From positions 1 to 64,000 of the forward strand of contig QZKB01000146.1 of assembly GCA_003599415.1 (NCBI GenBank): a stretch of DNA of 64,000 nucleotides, written 5' to 3'. Shown here one piece after another: positions 52,484 through 61,453 of this stretch. The position numbers and the translations under genes were made by a program. The notes beneath the pieces are model-generated. The model was not told where the DNA came from. It was given only the letters and a program-made list of their open reading frames with translations, and made no database searches. This stretch comes from Ignavibacteriales bacterium (GTDB taxonomy: Bacteria; Bacteroidota; Ignavibacteria; Ignavibacteriales; SURF-24). Position 1 is the first letter of the stretch. Every line of letters starts with the position of its first letter.

Positions 52484-53137
52484 TCATTTTAAACTTTGTC
52501 TTGCAGAAAACACATTGTCCATCAGTCTTTTAGCAGTCTCTGTTATAATTTCAAATTTATTTTCAGCAATCGCTTTCTTATCCAGAAGGTTACTACCGAG
52601 AGCAACTGCAGAAGCACCTGCCTTAAACCATTCGCTGACATTATCTATACTAACTCCGCCGGTAGGCATTAATTTAATCTGCGGGAACACAGCACGGATA
52701 TCCTTGAAGAATGCAGGTCCTAATGAAGTAGCCGGAAAAACTTTTACAATATCTGCACCTGCTTTCCAGCCGCTAAAAATTTCAGTTGGTGTGTAACAAC
52801 CCGGCGCAACAGGAATTCCATGTTTTTTACAAACATCAATAACGGCCGGATTAAGAATTGGACTGACAATAAATTCCGCCCCGCTTTTAATTACTGTTTC
52901 TGCGTCCTCAACAGAAGTAACCGTGCCCGCACCAACAATTATTTCATCGCTGAATCTTGAACGGACAGAAGAAATCATTTCGGCTGCATTGGGAACAGTT
53001 AAAGTAATTTCAATATTTTTAATCCCGCCTTCGCACAATGCTGAGACAGTATTAAGCAATTTACTGCTATCAGTCATCCGTACTACAGCGAATACTCCAT
53101 TATCAATAAGCGCTTCAAGTGTTTTTGTTTTGTCCAT
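52484..53137 (-). CDS. kdgA: KDPG/KHG aldolase
   Basis: Cleaves 2-keto-3-deoxy-6-phosphogluconate to pyruvate and glyceraldehyde-3-phosphate. 217 residues, the usual class I aldolase length. The catalytic glutamate is E43 (IEITL) and the Schiff-base lysine is K132 (ADIVKVFPA). MPTGGVSIDN binds phosphate. I use the ATG at 53137; the frame is open to a TTG at 53158, but that would add seven atypical residues. No clear ribosome-binding site is seen before either, which is common in this group. It is first of the kdgA-kdgK pair, directly downstream of a large palindromic element. Confidence 0.93.
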   Translation of the reverse strand: MDKTKTLEALIDNGVFAVVRMTDSSKLLNTVSALCEGGIKNIEITLTVPNAAEMISSVRSRFSDEIIVGAGTVTSVEDAETVIKSGAEFIVSPILNPAVIDVCKKHGIPVAPGCYTPTEIFSGWKAGADIVKVFPATSLGPAFFKDIRAVFPQIKLMPTGGVSIDNVSEWFKAGASAVALGSNLLDKKAIAENKFEIITETAKRLMDNVFSARQSLK

Positions 53138-53158
53138 ATTATTTTCGTCTAAATGCAA

Positions 53159-53485
53159 GGACTAAGAAGAGATTTATATTGGACGGATTTTTTCTATTTT
53201 TCAAAATCAATCTCTTTCTGTCTTTATGTTTGAATGAAATTATAGAATTATTAATGTACTTTTCTTAGCGTAAGAAAAGTACGAAAAGAAACATGCACTC
53301 TAAAAGAAATTCTAAAATTATCCTTCGTTCCATTACAGAAAAAGAACTCCCCCGATTAAATCGGGGTCAAACAACTTTTTCTGTTAAACACTTCACTACG
53401 GATAATTTCTTAACGAATTTCTTTTAATGTGCCTGACTTTTAATATATATTTTGGAAAGACATATTCCATATTAATTTTCTGATG
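53159..53485. other. Intergenic region occupied by palindromic element
   Basis: No gene is seen in the 327 bases between the GH105-type gene and kdgA. Most of it is the palindromic element at 53256-53432. The remaining 119 bases next to kdgA should contain its promoter. Confidence 0.6.
53256..53432. repeat. MITE-like element: short perfect hairpin plus 138-base nested hairpin
   Basis: The first unit is a perfect 12-bp stem GTACTTTTCTTA/TAAGAAAAGTAC with loop GCG (53256-53282). The second (53295-53432) has long imperfect arms: GCACTCTAAAAGAAATTC at the left and the complement of GCACATTAAAAGAAATTC at the right. Inner arms are TTACAGAAAAAGAA/ACTTTTTCTGTTAA, and the central palindrome is CCCCGATTAAATCGGGG. 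It encodes nothing. The size and nested symmetry suggest a non-autonomous mobile or REP-like unit. Confidence 0.65.
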
Positions 53486-55426
53486 TTAGTTTTTAATTAT
53501 TACAGTTGCTTTTTCCAGCAACCATTTAACCAGGCTGTTAGCTGCAAGATAATTTTCAAAATCAGAAGTTAATTTCCTGTTATCGAAATATTCATTATAA
53601 AGCCAGGGATCACCGATTGCAAAAACATATCCTTTACCGAATTTACTGCCAGCCATATAAATTTTTCCACCGCGTTCTAAAATTGGCTGCGCATTTTCAT
53701 TCAGACTTAAAGATGAAATTTCTTTAACATATATTTTATTCAATCCATCAAACAAAGGATGGTCAGGGAAATTATCAAACTTGCCCATTTCAAATTTCTT
53801 ACCTTCAACAAGGTTGTTTCTATCTTCATTAAAATGAATTCCGAATTTTTCTGCGAGTCTGTTAAAATTAGTAAATTCGCAGTTTCCGCTGTCGTTAGCC
53901 ATCAGCATTAAAACTCCGCCGCTGTTTACCCAGCCTGCTATAACATCAATTTCCGACGTAGCAATATAGTTTGGTTTTTCTGTTTCCTTCGGAGTATCAG
54001 GATCGACAATAATATAAACGCTGCATTTATTCAGATCATTCATCGTCGGTGCATTCTGCAATGAAATTATTTCAGCGCCAAATTCAGAAAAAGTTCTGCC
54101 TAATTCTGCAAAGCCGGAAAAAGCTTCATCTTCCCATACATAGTGAAATCTTTTTCCGTCCTTCCATTCATTGTTATAAAAATAATCAAGAGCAACTGTT
54201 TTGCCTTTTCCAACTTTATTATTCAGGTCGTTTTTTTCAAGCTCCATAGCGGTAAGTAGAAGCGGACCATAACCTTTAAAATCATTTACTCGTATTGGTT
54301 CGCTTATATAATATTTAAAGCTGCCGTCCCTGTACGGATTGCCGCCAAGACCGGAAACACTAACAGTATTATTTAAATTTATAATTCCGTCTTTATCAAT
54401 TGTTACAAAATTTTTCAGAGCCGAATTGAATGATTCTTTGGCTGTATCAAAATATCTTTTATCAAGGTAGCCTTTGTTAAATCCTTTTGCAAATGAATAA
54501 GTAAACATCAGCGAACCAGATGTTTCGATATAGTTGCCTTCTAACTCACCTTTATCTACAACCTGATACCAGAGTTTTGTTTTTTCATCACGAAACTTAA
54601 GCAGACTTGCAGAGAGTTCGTTCAGCATATCAACAAGAAGTTTATGCCCATAATGTTCTTCCGGTATGAAGTCCAGCACATCAACAATAGACATCATAAG
54701 CCAGCCAATTGAACGTCCCCAGAAATTTGGAGATGTTCCATTAACAGGGTTAGCCCATTTTTGTTGTTTGCTTTCATCCCAACCATGATAGTACAAACCA
54801 GTTTTTGAATCGAGCATATTTTCTTTAACAAGCTCATACTGACGAATGATGTCGTCAAAAGAATTCTGTTCATTGAACATTTGTGAATACTTTGCATAAA
54901 ACGGTTCGCACATATATAAACCGTCAAGCCACATCTGTTCAGGATAAATTTTCTTATGCCAGAAACCACCTTTGCTGTTTCTCGGATGATTCTTCAATTG
55001 TGCGCGTAAAGTATCCGAGGCGATTTTATATCTATTGTCTTTTGTAATTACATAAAGATGAAGGAGCGCACTACCCGGTGCAACATTATCAATATTGAAA
55101 TCCTTTGATTTATACGTCAGGATTGTTCCGTTATCTTTGATGTAGTAATCAATATTTTTTTTAGCATAATTGAAATAAACATTATCACCTGTAAGATCCC
55201 ACATTCTGAAAAAAGCTTCTTCAATCAATCCCTGTTCATAATTCCACTTACGGCTTTTAGCTTCTTCTTTGTAGATAATTGAGTCCGGATGAAGCATCAG
55301 GAAGCTTTTAAATAATTTTTCAGACCACCGGGGTTCTTTGTCATCAGAATAATTAATACCGGATGAACTGCAGTTGACAAAAATAAGAGAGACAGCAAAG
55401 GCTAAGATTACCTTCGCTGTTCTCAT
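53486..55426 (-). CDS. GH105/GH88-type unsaturated uronyl hydrolase lipoprotein with extra C-terminal domain
   Basis: 646 residues from the ATG at 55426, chosen because it gives a compact lipoprotein signal ending FVNC (Cys19). An ATG at 55462 would add 12 residues. Residues about 40-400 form an (alpha/alpha)6 barrel of the YteR type, with RKWNYEQGLIEEAF and the catalytic Asp at D168 in QMWLDGLYMCEPFYA. These enzymes remove the 4,5-unsaturated uronate left by pectin or rhamnogalacturonan lyases, feeding KduI. Residues about 410-646 form an additional alpha/beta domain (VYIIVDPDTPKET, GGVLMLMANDSGN) resembling a DUF4350/GATase-like fold, often fused to GH105. It lies 70 bases after the canonical pectinesterase gene. 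Confidence 0.85.
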   Translation of the reverse strand: MRTAKVILAFAVSLIFVNCSSSGINYSDDKEPRWSEKLFKSFLMLHPDSIIYKEEAKSRKWNYEQGLIEEAFFRMWDLTGDNVYFNYAKKNIDYYIKDNGTILTYKSKDFNIDNVAPGSALLHLYVITKDNRYKIASDTLRAQLKNHPRNSKGGFWHKKIYPEQMWLDGLYMCEPFYAKYSQMFNEQNSFDDIIRQYELVKENMLDSKTGLYYHGWDESKQQKWANPVNGTSPNFWGRSIGWLMMSIVDVLDFIPEEHYGHKLLVDMLNELSASLLKFRDEKTKLWYQVVDKGELEGNYIETSGSLMFTYSFAKGFNKGYLDKRYFDTAKESFNSALKNFVTIDKDGIINLNNTVSVSGLGGNPYRDGSFKYYISEPIRVNDFKGYGPLLLTAMELEKNDLNNKVGKGKTVALDYFYNNEWKDGKRFHYVWEDEAFSGFAELGRTFSEFGAEIISLQNAPTMNDLNKCSVYIIVDPDTPKETEKPNYIATSEIDVIAGWVNSGGVLMLMANDSGNCEFTNFNRLAEKFGIHFNEDRNNLVEGKKFEMGKFDNFPDHPLFDGLNKIYVKEISSLSLNENAQPILERGGKIYMAGSKFGKGYVFAIGDPWLYNEYFDNRKLTSDFENYLAANSLVKWLLEKATVIIKN

Positions 55427-55496
55427 CTTAAAAATATATCCTGTTCGTTTTTTATAATTCATCTGAAGTTGAAATAAATTAATTAATGCAGTGGAT

Positions 55497-58400
55497 TTAT
55501 TTAACCAGCATCATCTTTTCCGTAAGAACTTTCTCATCTGTAATTAACTGGTAAAGATAAATTCCGCTTGTAAGGTTACCAGCATCAAATGTTGTCTCAT
55601 AAACGCCGGCTTCCTGCTGCAAATCTACTACATTGGCTACTTTTTCACCTAATGTATTGTAAATAATAATCTGAACCTTTGAATCCTTAGGCAAAGCATA
55701 TTTAATAGTTGTTGAAGGATTAAAAGGATTCGGGAAATTCTTCAAAGAATATTCCTGTGGTATCATTTCTACTTTTGCGGTCTGGATACTGCTGTATTCA
55801 AAAGTACCATCAAGATCAATCTGTTTTAGTCTGTATTGATAAGATCCCGACTGCAGGTTTTTATCTGTATATGAATATTCTTTTATAGAAGTAGTTGTAC
55901 CGGCACCCGGAATAAACGTAATTGATTTCCACACGTCATTATCTTTTGATCTTTCAACTGACCAGCCGGAGTTATTTGTCTCCGTAGCAGTTTTCCATTT
56001 CAAAACTACTTTATCATTCTGTACTGTGGCAGAAAATGAATTTAGTTCAACCGGTATAATTGAGTAGTCAATCGGTTCTTTGGATGGAAGCCAGTTTTCT
56101 CCGTAAGGTGCGTTTGATGTATTCTTTGCATAAATGTTTACCAAAGTATAAGCAGCAGCTTCTTCAGATGTCAATTGAGATACAGTTGGTTTAACATCAG
56201 CAGTCCATGTTGAGAAACGTGTACTGTAACCTGAGCCAGGACCAAAGCAATTATATTCTGCATACAACCCTGGTTTCGTGGCGCCCCATTGCTGCCAGCC
56301 TTCAGCATTCAGGTTTGCGGGTTCATAGCAATTAATAAATACTGTACGAGGAGATGACTGCCATGGTCTGCCCAGGTAGAAATTAGTAATTGCATTGCCA
56401 TCAAAACCAATTACATCTGTGGTAATTGTACAGTTATTAAAAACATAACCGTACAAATAACCGGCGTCAGTATTAGCAGCAGTTAATGTTCCGTTGTTTC
56501 TGTTGCAGTTAATTGTACAGCTATCAAATACAACTATATCACGACCAAAGATAAAATCCACAGAGCCCTGGATTAAGCAGTTCTTATTATACACTCTGTG
56601 AGCTCTGCTTCCGCCCCAGGTATAATATGTATCCTGGAAACCAAGGATGTTGCAGTTATAATATTCCTGCCTGTCGCCGTTTGTCCTTAAAGCCACAGCC
56701 TGTGCCGCAGTTGCGGTATTACGGAAAGTAATATTCTGCGCTTCAAAGTCATCGGCATCTATTGCAGTGCTATACGACGTGCTTGTACCGCTGCTGTTTG
56801 CATTCTTACCAGAATAATCATCATACGTAAGTATTGTATTTTCTTTTGATTCACCCACAAGAACAACATTAATTTTACCAACAGGTAAAAGTAATTTTTC
56901 ATAGTATGTTCCGTTCTTTACATAGATATACCATTTGCCCGTATAGTATGGAGTTACTGCATCAAAAGCAGCCTGAACTGTTGTGTAATCACCACTTCCG
57001 TCCTGGGCAACTATTTTTATTACTGTTGGAGCAGGGTCAGGAGTTCTGAAAGAAACCTGGTCACCATATCCAATACCAGTACTATTTTTAGCATACGCAC
57101 GTACATAATAATTAGTTGATAATGAAAGTCCTCCCATATTTGCTGTAAAGCTTCCTGTACCCGAACCGCTTGTAGTATATTCATCCGCAATAGTAGGATT
57201 ACCGGTTGTGTTCCAGCAAATACCACGCTCTGTTACAGCTGTTCCACCCCATAATGTAACATTGCCACCGCCGGTAGCATTTTTATAAACAATGTTTGTA
57301 ACAGCAGCACTTGTAACTGTAGGTACAACTAATTCCGATAAAGCTACAAAAACAATTTCTTCACCGTAACCGGTTCCTGCACTATTTGTAGCATAAGCAC
57401 GCAAATGGTAGGTAGCACCCGGAGTTAATCCGGTAATTGAACTTACAAATGTACCGTTGCCATTACCATCAGTCGTTTTGCTGTCTGCAACTGTAGGAGA
57501 ACCTGTAGTATTCCAGCAAACACCGCGTGCTGTAACTGCTGCGCCACCGTTATTTGTAACATTACCACCACCTGTTGCCGTGGTAGTTGATATGTCAATA
57601 ACAGGATCAGTCGTTACTGTCGGAACAACTACTACTACATCCGGATTAGATTTAGCAATTACAAAGTCTGTAGATGCTCCTAATGTAAAGAATGTATTCG
57701 ATGTAATTGAACCGGTAGGTATCACTGTGCCGCTGCCACCTAAATTTTCCCAGTTGCCTGCTCCGTCATCTTTTGCAACACGCGCCAGTGATGCATCAAG
57801 AACTGCATCATCAGTATCGTAATATAACTGTGCAGTTGCCCCAAGTGTAGGAGATAACTCCGCGCCAGTTCCTTTTAAAAGATTAATATAACGGACAGTT
57901 GAAACCGACTGTAATGTTGAAGGTAAAGTTCTTGCAACAGGAGCCGTATTAAATAATTCCGCAGTATATGTTTTTGCTGTTGCATCAAGGTGATTAACGG
58001 TTAAAGTTAATGGACGATAAGCAACGCCTTTACCAATAGTAAATGTTTTTGTAGCACTTGTTGCTGCAACAACCATTGCCAGCGGTCCATCTACGAAGCT
58101 TGAATTAGAACTTGTAATATTCCCTGTCGATGCAATTGTAAGAAGATTTGTAGCGGTAGATACAACAACACCGTCAACAAGATTTAAATCTTTATTTACT
58201 GTAAGAGGCGAATTGAGTTGCAAGGTTGCATTACTGTCAACATCATAGTAAACACTCTGGTCGTTTATTTTTCCCTCGTTGTTATTGAAGTACTGGATAC
58301 CGTCTTTCTTAGCAAATACAAGTTTTGTCCCGGCAGTTTTATTTGAAGGCGTAATGAACTGTGCTGCACTGCTGGTTAAATTTAAATTCCCTGCTAAGTA

Positions 58401-59132
58401 CCAAACTGCTAATCCGCCTGAACCGGCAACAAGAGATAGTTTTCCGTTAATTAAATTTATATTTCCGCCGACAACAATTTTATAATTTGCCGCTCCGCTT
58501 GAACCGCTTGCTGAAAGATACCCTCCGTCAACTATTACATCACCTTTTATTGTTATTGTCTGATTTGTGCCTGCGCTGCTTGTCATCCTGAATTGTTTAT
58601 CTGCCGGTGCAAAGCAGGAAACATTTCCGGATATAGTATTTCCAAGCCAGCCTACATGAAGATTTGCAGACTGCGCAGTACAATTCCATGTATAATTATA
58701 ATAGTTCTGGCTTCCGTTACTTGGTGCAACAGAAGTGGATCCGGTAATTAAACATGTTGAACCAACACCCCAGGTAGCAGTTGGTATTGTACCGGCATTT
58801 CTTGCATGTTCATACGTTCCTGATGAAAACGCAAGACTACCTGTTGCGCCAATGCTTAAACCTCCCTGGCAATATATATATCCTGATACATCACTCAGTG
58901 CAATATCAACAGTAACAGTATCACTGCTTTGTATAGATATTTTTTCGGTTCCTGTAGGAACAACAGCCGCGGGAATCCATGTTGATGTACCGCCATCATA
59001 AATTTCCCATGTAGATAACGAACTCCAATTACCATCAGCAACTGAGCGGTAGTCTCCACTTGATTGAGAAAGAATTGTAGTTGTAAAAACCAGGACGCAA
59101 ATTGTTAATAATAAAGTAAAATTTTTAATCAT
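55497..59132 (-). CDS. Pectinesterase (CE8) fused to adhesin-like and FN3-like domains, sorting domain
   Basis: 1211 residues, signal peptide 1-22. The N-terminal 500 residues match the neighbouring 59283-61400 protein (start pattern GxWxxxSTWE, later ARVAKDDGAGNWENLGG). Two FN3-like repeats (about 505-695) each carry TATGGGNVT and RGxCWNTTGxPT. The CE8 domain (about 700-1020) is canonical: QAVALR, D834 in FQDTYY, nucleophile D859 in VDFIFG, R922 in LGRPW. A further FN3-like segment (VELNSFSATVQND) and a type IX sorting domain (NFPNPFNPSTT) end it. It should act at the cell surface on methyl-esterified pectin. It is 150 bases after its paralogue and 70 before the GH105-type gene. Confidence 0.9.
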   Translation of the reverse strand: MIKNFTLLLTICVLVFTTTILSQSSGDYRSVADGNWSSLSTWEIYDGGTSTWIPAAVVPTGTEKISIQSSDTVTVDIALSDVSGYIYCQGGLSIGATGSLAFSSGTYEHARNAGTIPTATWGVGSTCLITGSTSVAPSNGSQNYYNYTWNCTAQSANLHVGWLGNTISGNVSCFAPADKQFRMTSSAGTNQTITIKGDVIVDGGYLSASGSSGAANYKIVVGGNINLINGKLSLVAGSGGLAVWYLAGNLNLTSSAAQFITPSNKTAGTKLVFAKKDGIQYFNNNEGKINDQSVYYDVDSNATLQLNSPLTVNKDLNLVDGVVVSTATNLLTIASTGNITSSNSSFVDGPLAMVVAATSATKTFTIGKGVAYRPLTLTVNHLDATAKTYTAELFNTAPVARTLPSTLQSVSTVRYINLLKGTGAELSPTLGATAQLYYDTDDAVLDASLARVAKDDGAGNWENLGGSGTVIPTGSITSNTFFTLGASTDFVIAKSNPDVVVVVPTVTTDPVIDISTTTATGGGNVTNNGGAAVTARGVCWNTTGSPTVADSKTTDGNGNGTFVSSITGLTPGATYHLRAYATNSAGTGYGEEIVFVALSELVVPTVTSAAVTNIVYKNATGGGNVTLWGGTAVTERGICWNTTGNPTIADEYTTSGSGTGSFTANMGGLSLSTNYYVRAYAKNSTGIGYGDQVSFRTPDPAPTVIKIVAQDGSGDYTTVQAAFDAVTPYYTGKWYIYVKNGTYYEKLLLPVGKINVVLVGESKENTILTYDDYSGKNANSSGTSTSYSTAIDADDFEAQNITFRNTATAAQAVALRTNGDRQEYYNCNILGFQDTYYTWGGSRAHRVYNKNCLIQGSVDFIFGRDIVVFDSCTINCNRNNGTLTAANTDAGYLYGYVFNNCTITTDVIGFDGNAITNFYLGRPWQSSPRTVFINCYEPANLNAEGWQQWGATKPGLYAEYNCFGPGSGYSTRFSTWTADVKPTVSQLTSEEAAAYTLVNIYAKNTSNAPYGENWLPSKEPIDYSIIPVELNSFSATVQNDKVVLKWKTATETNNSGWSVERSKDNDVWKSITFIPGAGTTTSIKEYSYTDKNLQSGSYQYRLKQIDLDGTFEYSSIQTAKVEMIPQEYSLKNFPNPFNPSTTIKYALPKDSKVQIIIYNTLGEKVANVVDLQQEAGVYETTFDAGNLTSGIYLYQLITDEKVLTEKMMLVK

Positions 59133-59239
59133 GATCTTTTCTCCTAAAAATCATTAAACGAGTTGGGATAAGGACAATTGATTTCTTTATTAAAGTCGAA
59201 ATGTATTTTAAGAAGGTAATACTACGGACAAATCAGGAC

Positions 59240-59266
59240 AGGGATAATCCAAACAAGATTATCCCT
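59240..59266. repeat. Perfect 10-bp-stem hairpin in 3' region
   Basis: AGGGATAATC (59240-59249) pairs with GATTATCCCT (59257-59266) around CAAACAA, 17 bases after the stop at 59283 on the minus strand. There is no T-run, so it may protect or attenuate the message and not terminate it. Confidence 0.5.
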
Positions 59267-59282
59267 GCTCCCGTGAAATAAT

Positions 59283-61400
59283 TTATTTAATCAACAACAT
59301 CTTTCTCGTAATGCTTGAATTCCCATTAACAAGCTTATAGAGGTAGATTCCATTAGAGAGATCCAGAGCATTGAATCTTTTTTCATAGACACCTGCTTCA
59401 AGATTTTCATTAACAAGTGTTGCTACTTTCTCGCCAATTATATTAAACACTGTAAGATTAACAAATGAATTCTGCGGTATCTCAAATTTTATTAAAGTTT
59501 CCGGGTTAAACGGATTAGGATAGTTCTGAGATAAACTAACCTTTGTTGGATTAAGTACAACAGCGTTAACCTGGTCGCTTAAAATAAATGATCCGTCAAT
59601 ATCAATAATCTTTAATCTGTATACATAGCTTCCGGCAGAAACATTTTTATCAACAAAGGTATAATTGCTTACTTCCGAAGTGGTGCCTTTTGCATTAATC
59701 TCTGCAATGGTTTCCCATTCATTGTCTTTATTTACTTTGTTCATCTTCATTTTCTGAACGAGGAAAGCTTTTGTATTAGTTTCTGTAACTGTAATCCATC
59801 TGAGATCTACATTATTGCCATTTGCATTTGCAGAGAAAGAACTTAATTCAACAGGAATTATATTCGCGCCACCAAGAGCATTCGCAATTACAAAATCACT
59901 GAACGTAGTAAAATTATTTGTCGAAGTAATTGTTCCTGTATTTGCAGCAGTACCAACACCGCCTAAATCCACCCAGTTACCTGCACCATCATCTTTTGCA
60001 ATTCTTAAGTTAGCTTCATCTGTAACTCCATCATCTGTATCATATGCTATTTTAACTGATGCTGCTGTTACGTTTGCACCGGCGCCTTTTGTAATTGTGT
60101 AGTACCTGTTTTCAGAAACTTTTGATAATGATGCGGGTAATATTCTTGAAGCCGGAGGAGCGTTAAATAATTCTGCGGTGTATTCTGTCGCACCTGCAGC
60201 ATCATGAGTAATTCTCAATTCCAATGGTCTGTATGCGTTTCCTTTACCCAAAGGATAAAGTTTGGACGCTGGACCAACTGTTGGAAAATTATAAGTCATC
60301 GGTCCTTCAACAAAGCAAGCTGAACTTGCACCGGTTACAGCACCGGTTGTTACAACAAGCAATGCAGTTGGCGAGGTTACAAGTTTGCCGCTTGTAAGAG
60401 TAAGAACACTGGCTGAATTATTAAGAACAAAATTTGAATTAAGATTTACCGTGGTGTTGTTTGCTACTTCCCAGCAAAGTCCGCCGCTTAGGGAAACATT
60501 GGTTAATGTAACCTGCTGTGTACCACCTTTTACAAATGCCATTCTTATATTAGCACTTGATGATTGCAAGGTTGCATTTGAAACGTTAAAATCTCCATGC
60601 AAATTAACAACACCGCTTGCACCGCTTCCACGGCTCGGTCCAAAATTTCCTGCGGTAACATTTATATTTCCATAAATATCAACAGTATACTGACCGATAG
60701 AACCGGAGCCATTAATTGAGAAGGTACCGTTTGTAATATTAATATTTCCCATCACGGTAATTGTTATAGGATTGCCTGCATTTGCAGTCGGGCTTGTCAT
60801 GTAATACCTGCTTGAGGCGGTATTTAATACATTTATATCTCCATAAATTGTATTCCCGCTCCAGGCTAAATTTAAGTTGCTGCTTAATGATGCACAGTTA
60901 ATAATGACATTATAAAAATTCTGGTTAGCATTAGAAGGTGCTGTGCCGGTTGAACCGGTCAATTCAAAATTAGAACCTGTATTCCAGGTTGCTGTTGGAA
61001 CTGAACCTGCATTTCTGTCATGTTTGTACGTGCCATCAACAACTACAAGTCCACCGGTATTTACAATCACACCGCGTTCAGAACCTCTTGGTTTTGCAAC
61101 CGTTAAAGTCTTTCCGGCAGCAATATTTAACTGACCACTTACAAAAACTGAATCGGCAATTAAATCAGCAGAAACAGTTATTGTATGTCCCGCTAATATT
61201 GTAATTCTACCAACACCGGAATCGGGCAGGCTTGGTGCGGGTGTAACCCAGGATGTACCATCAAAGCGTTCCCAGCTTGCAGCATCGTTCCAATTACCTG
61301 TCTGGTGAGATTGAAAATCGCCTGCTGCCTGTGCAAAAAGCGCCGAAGAAAATACTATTGTAAAGCAAAGAACTTTGAAAATTGTAAGTCTGTGTCTCAT
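59283..61400 (-). CDS. Secreted adhesin-like beta-helix protein with sorting domain
   Basis: 705 residues, signal peptide 1-23 (ALFAQAAG). Closely follows the N-terminal plan of the pectinesterase at 55497-59132: GNWNDAASWERFDG, ATWNTGSNFELTGST, FTxGKGxAYRPL-type turn and RIAKDDGAGNWVDLGG. It lacks the CE8 and long FN3-like part. Residues about 30-500 look like repeated beta-helix turns built from ITVMGNINIT and INVTAGNF. A VELSSFSAN FN3-like segment (about 520-610) and a type IX domain (QNYPNPFNPETL) follow. No catalytic residues are seen. A surface scaffold or pectin-binding role is inferred from its relation to the fused pectinesterase. Confidence 0.75.
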   Translation of the reverse strand: MRHRLTIFKVLCFTIVFSSALFAQAAGDFQSHQTGNWNDAASWERFDGTSWVTPAPSLPDSGVGRITILAGHTITVSADLIADSVFVSGQLNIAAGKTLTVAKPRGSERGVIVNTGGLVVVDGTYKHDRNAGSVPTATWNTGSNFELTGSTGTAPSNANQNFYNVIINCASLSSNLNLAWSGNTIYGDINVLNTASSRYYMTSPTANAGNPITITVMGNINITNGTFSINGSGSIGQYTVDIYGNINVTAGNFGPSRGSGASGVVNLHGDFNVSNATLQSSSANIRMAFVKGGTQQVTLTNVSLSGGLCWEVANNTTVNLNSNFVLNNSASVLTLTSGKLVTSPTALLVVTTGAVTGASSACFVEGPMTYNFPTVGPASKLYPLGKGNAYRPLELRITHDAAGATEYTAELFNAPPASRILPASLSKVSENRYYTITKGAGANVTAASVKIAYDTDDGVTDEANLRIAKDDGAGNWVDLGGVGTAANTGTITSTNNFTTFSDFVIANALGGANIIPVELSSFSANANGNNVDLRWITVTETNTKAFLVQKMKMNKVNKDNEWETIAEINAKGTTSEVSNYTFVDKNVSAGSYVYRLKIIDIDGSFILSDQVNAVVLNPTKVSLSQNYPNPFNPETLIKFEIPQNSFVNLTVFNIIGEKVATLVNENLEAGVYEKRFNALDLSNGIYLYKLVNGNSSITRKMLLIK

Positions 61401-61453
61401 AGTAATCTCCTTTATTATTTGAAAATTGATTTAATTAAACTCGCCTTTGAAAT

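Noticed and set aside
53256-53432. CRISPR-like or riboswitch structure
   Set aside because: There are no regularly spaced direct repeats, and the symmetry is of the nested inverted-repeat kind. No known riboswitch core is recognisable.
59240-59266. Rho-independent terminator
   Set aside because: The stem is perfect but no T-run follows on either strand, so it is listed only as a hairpin.
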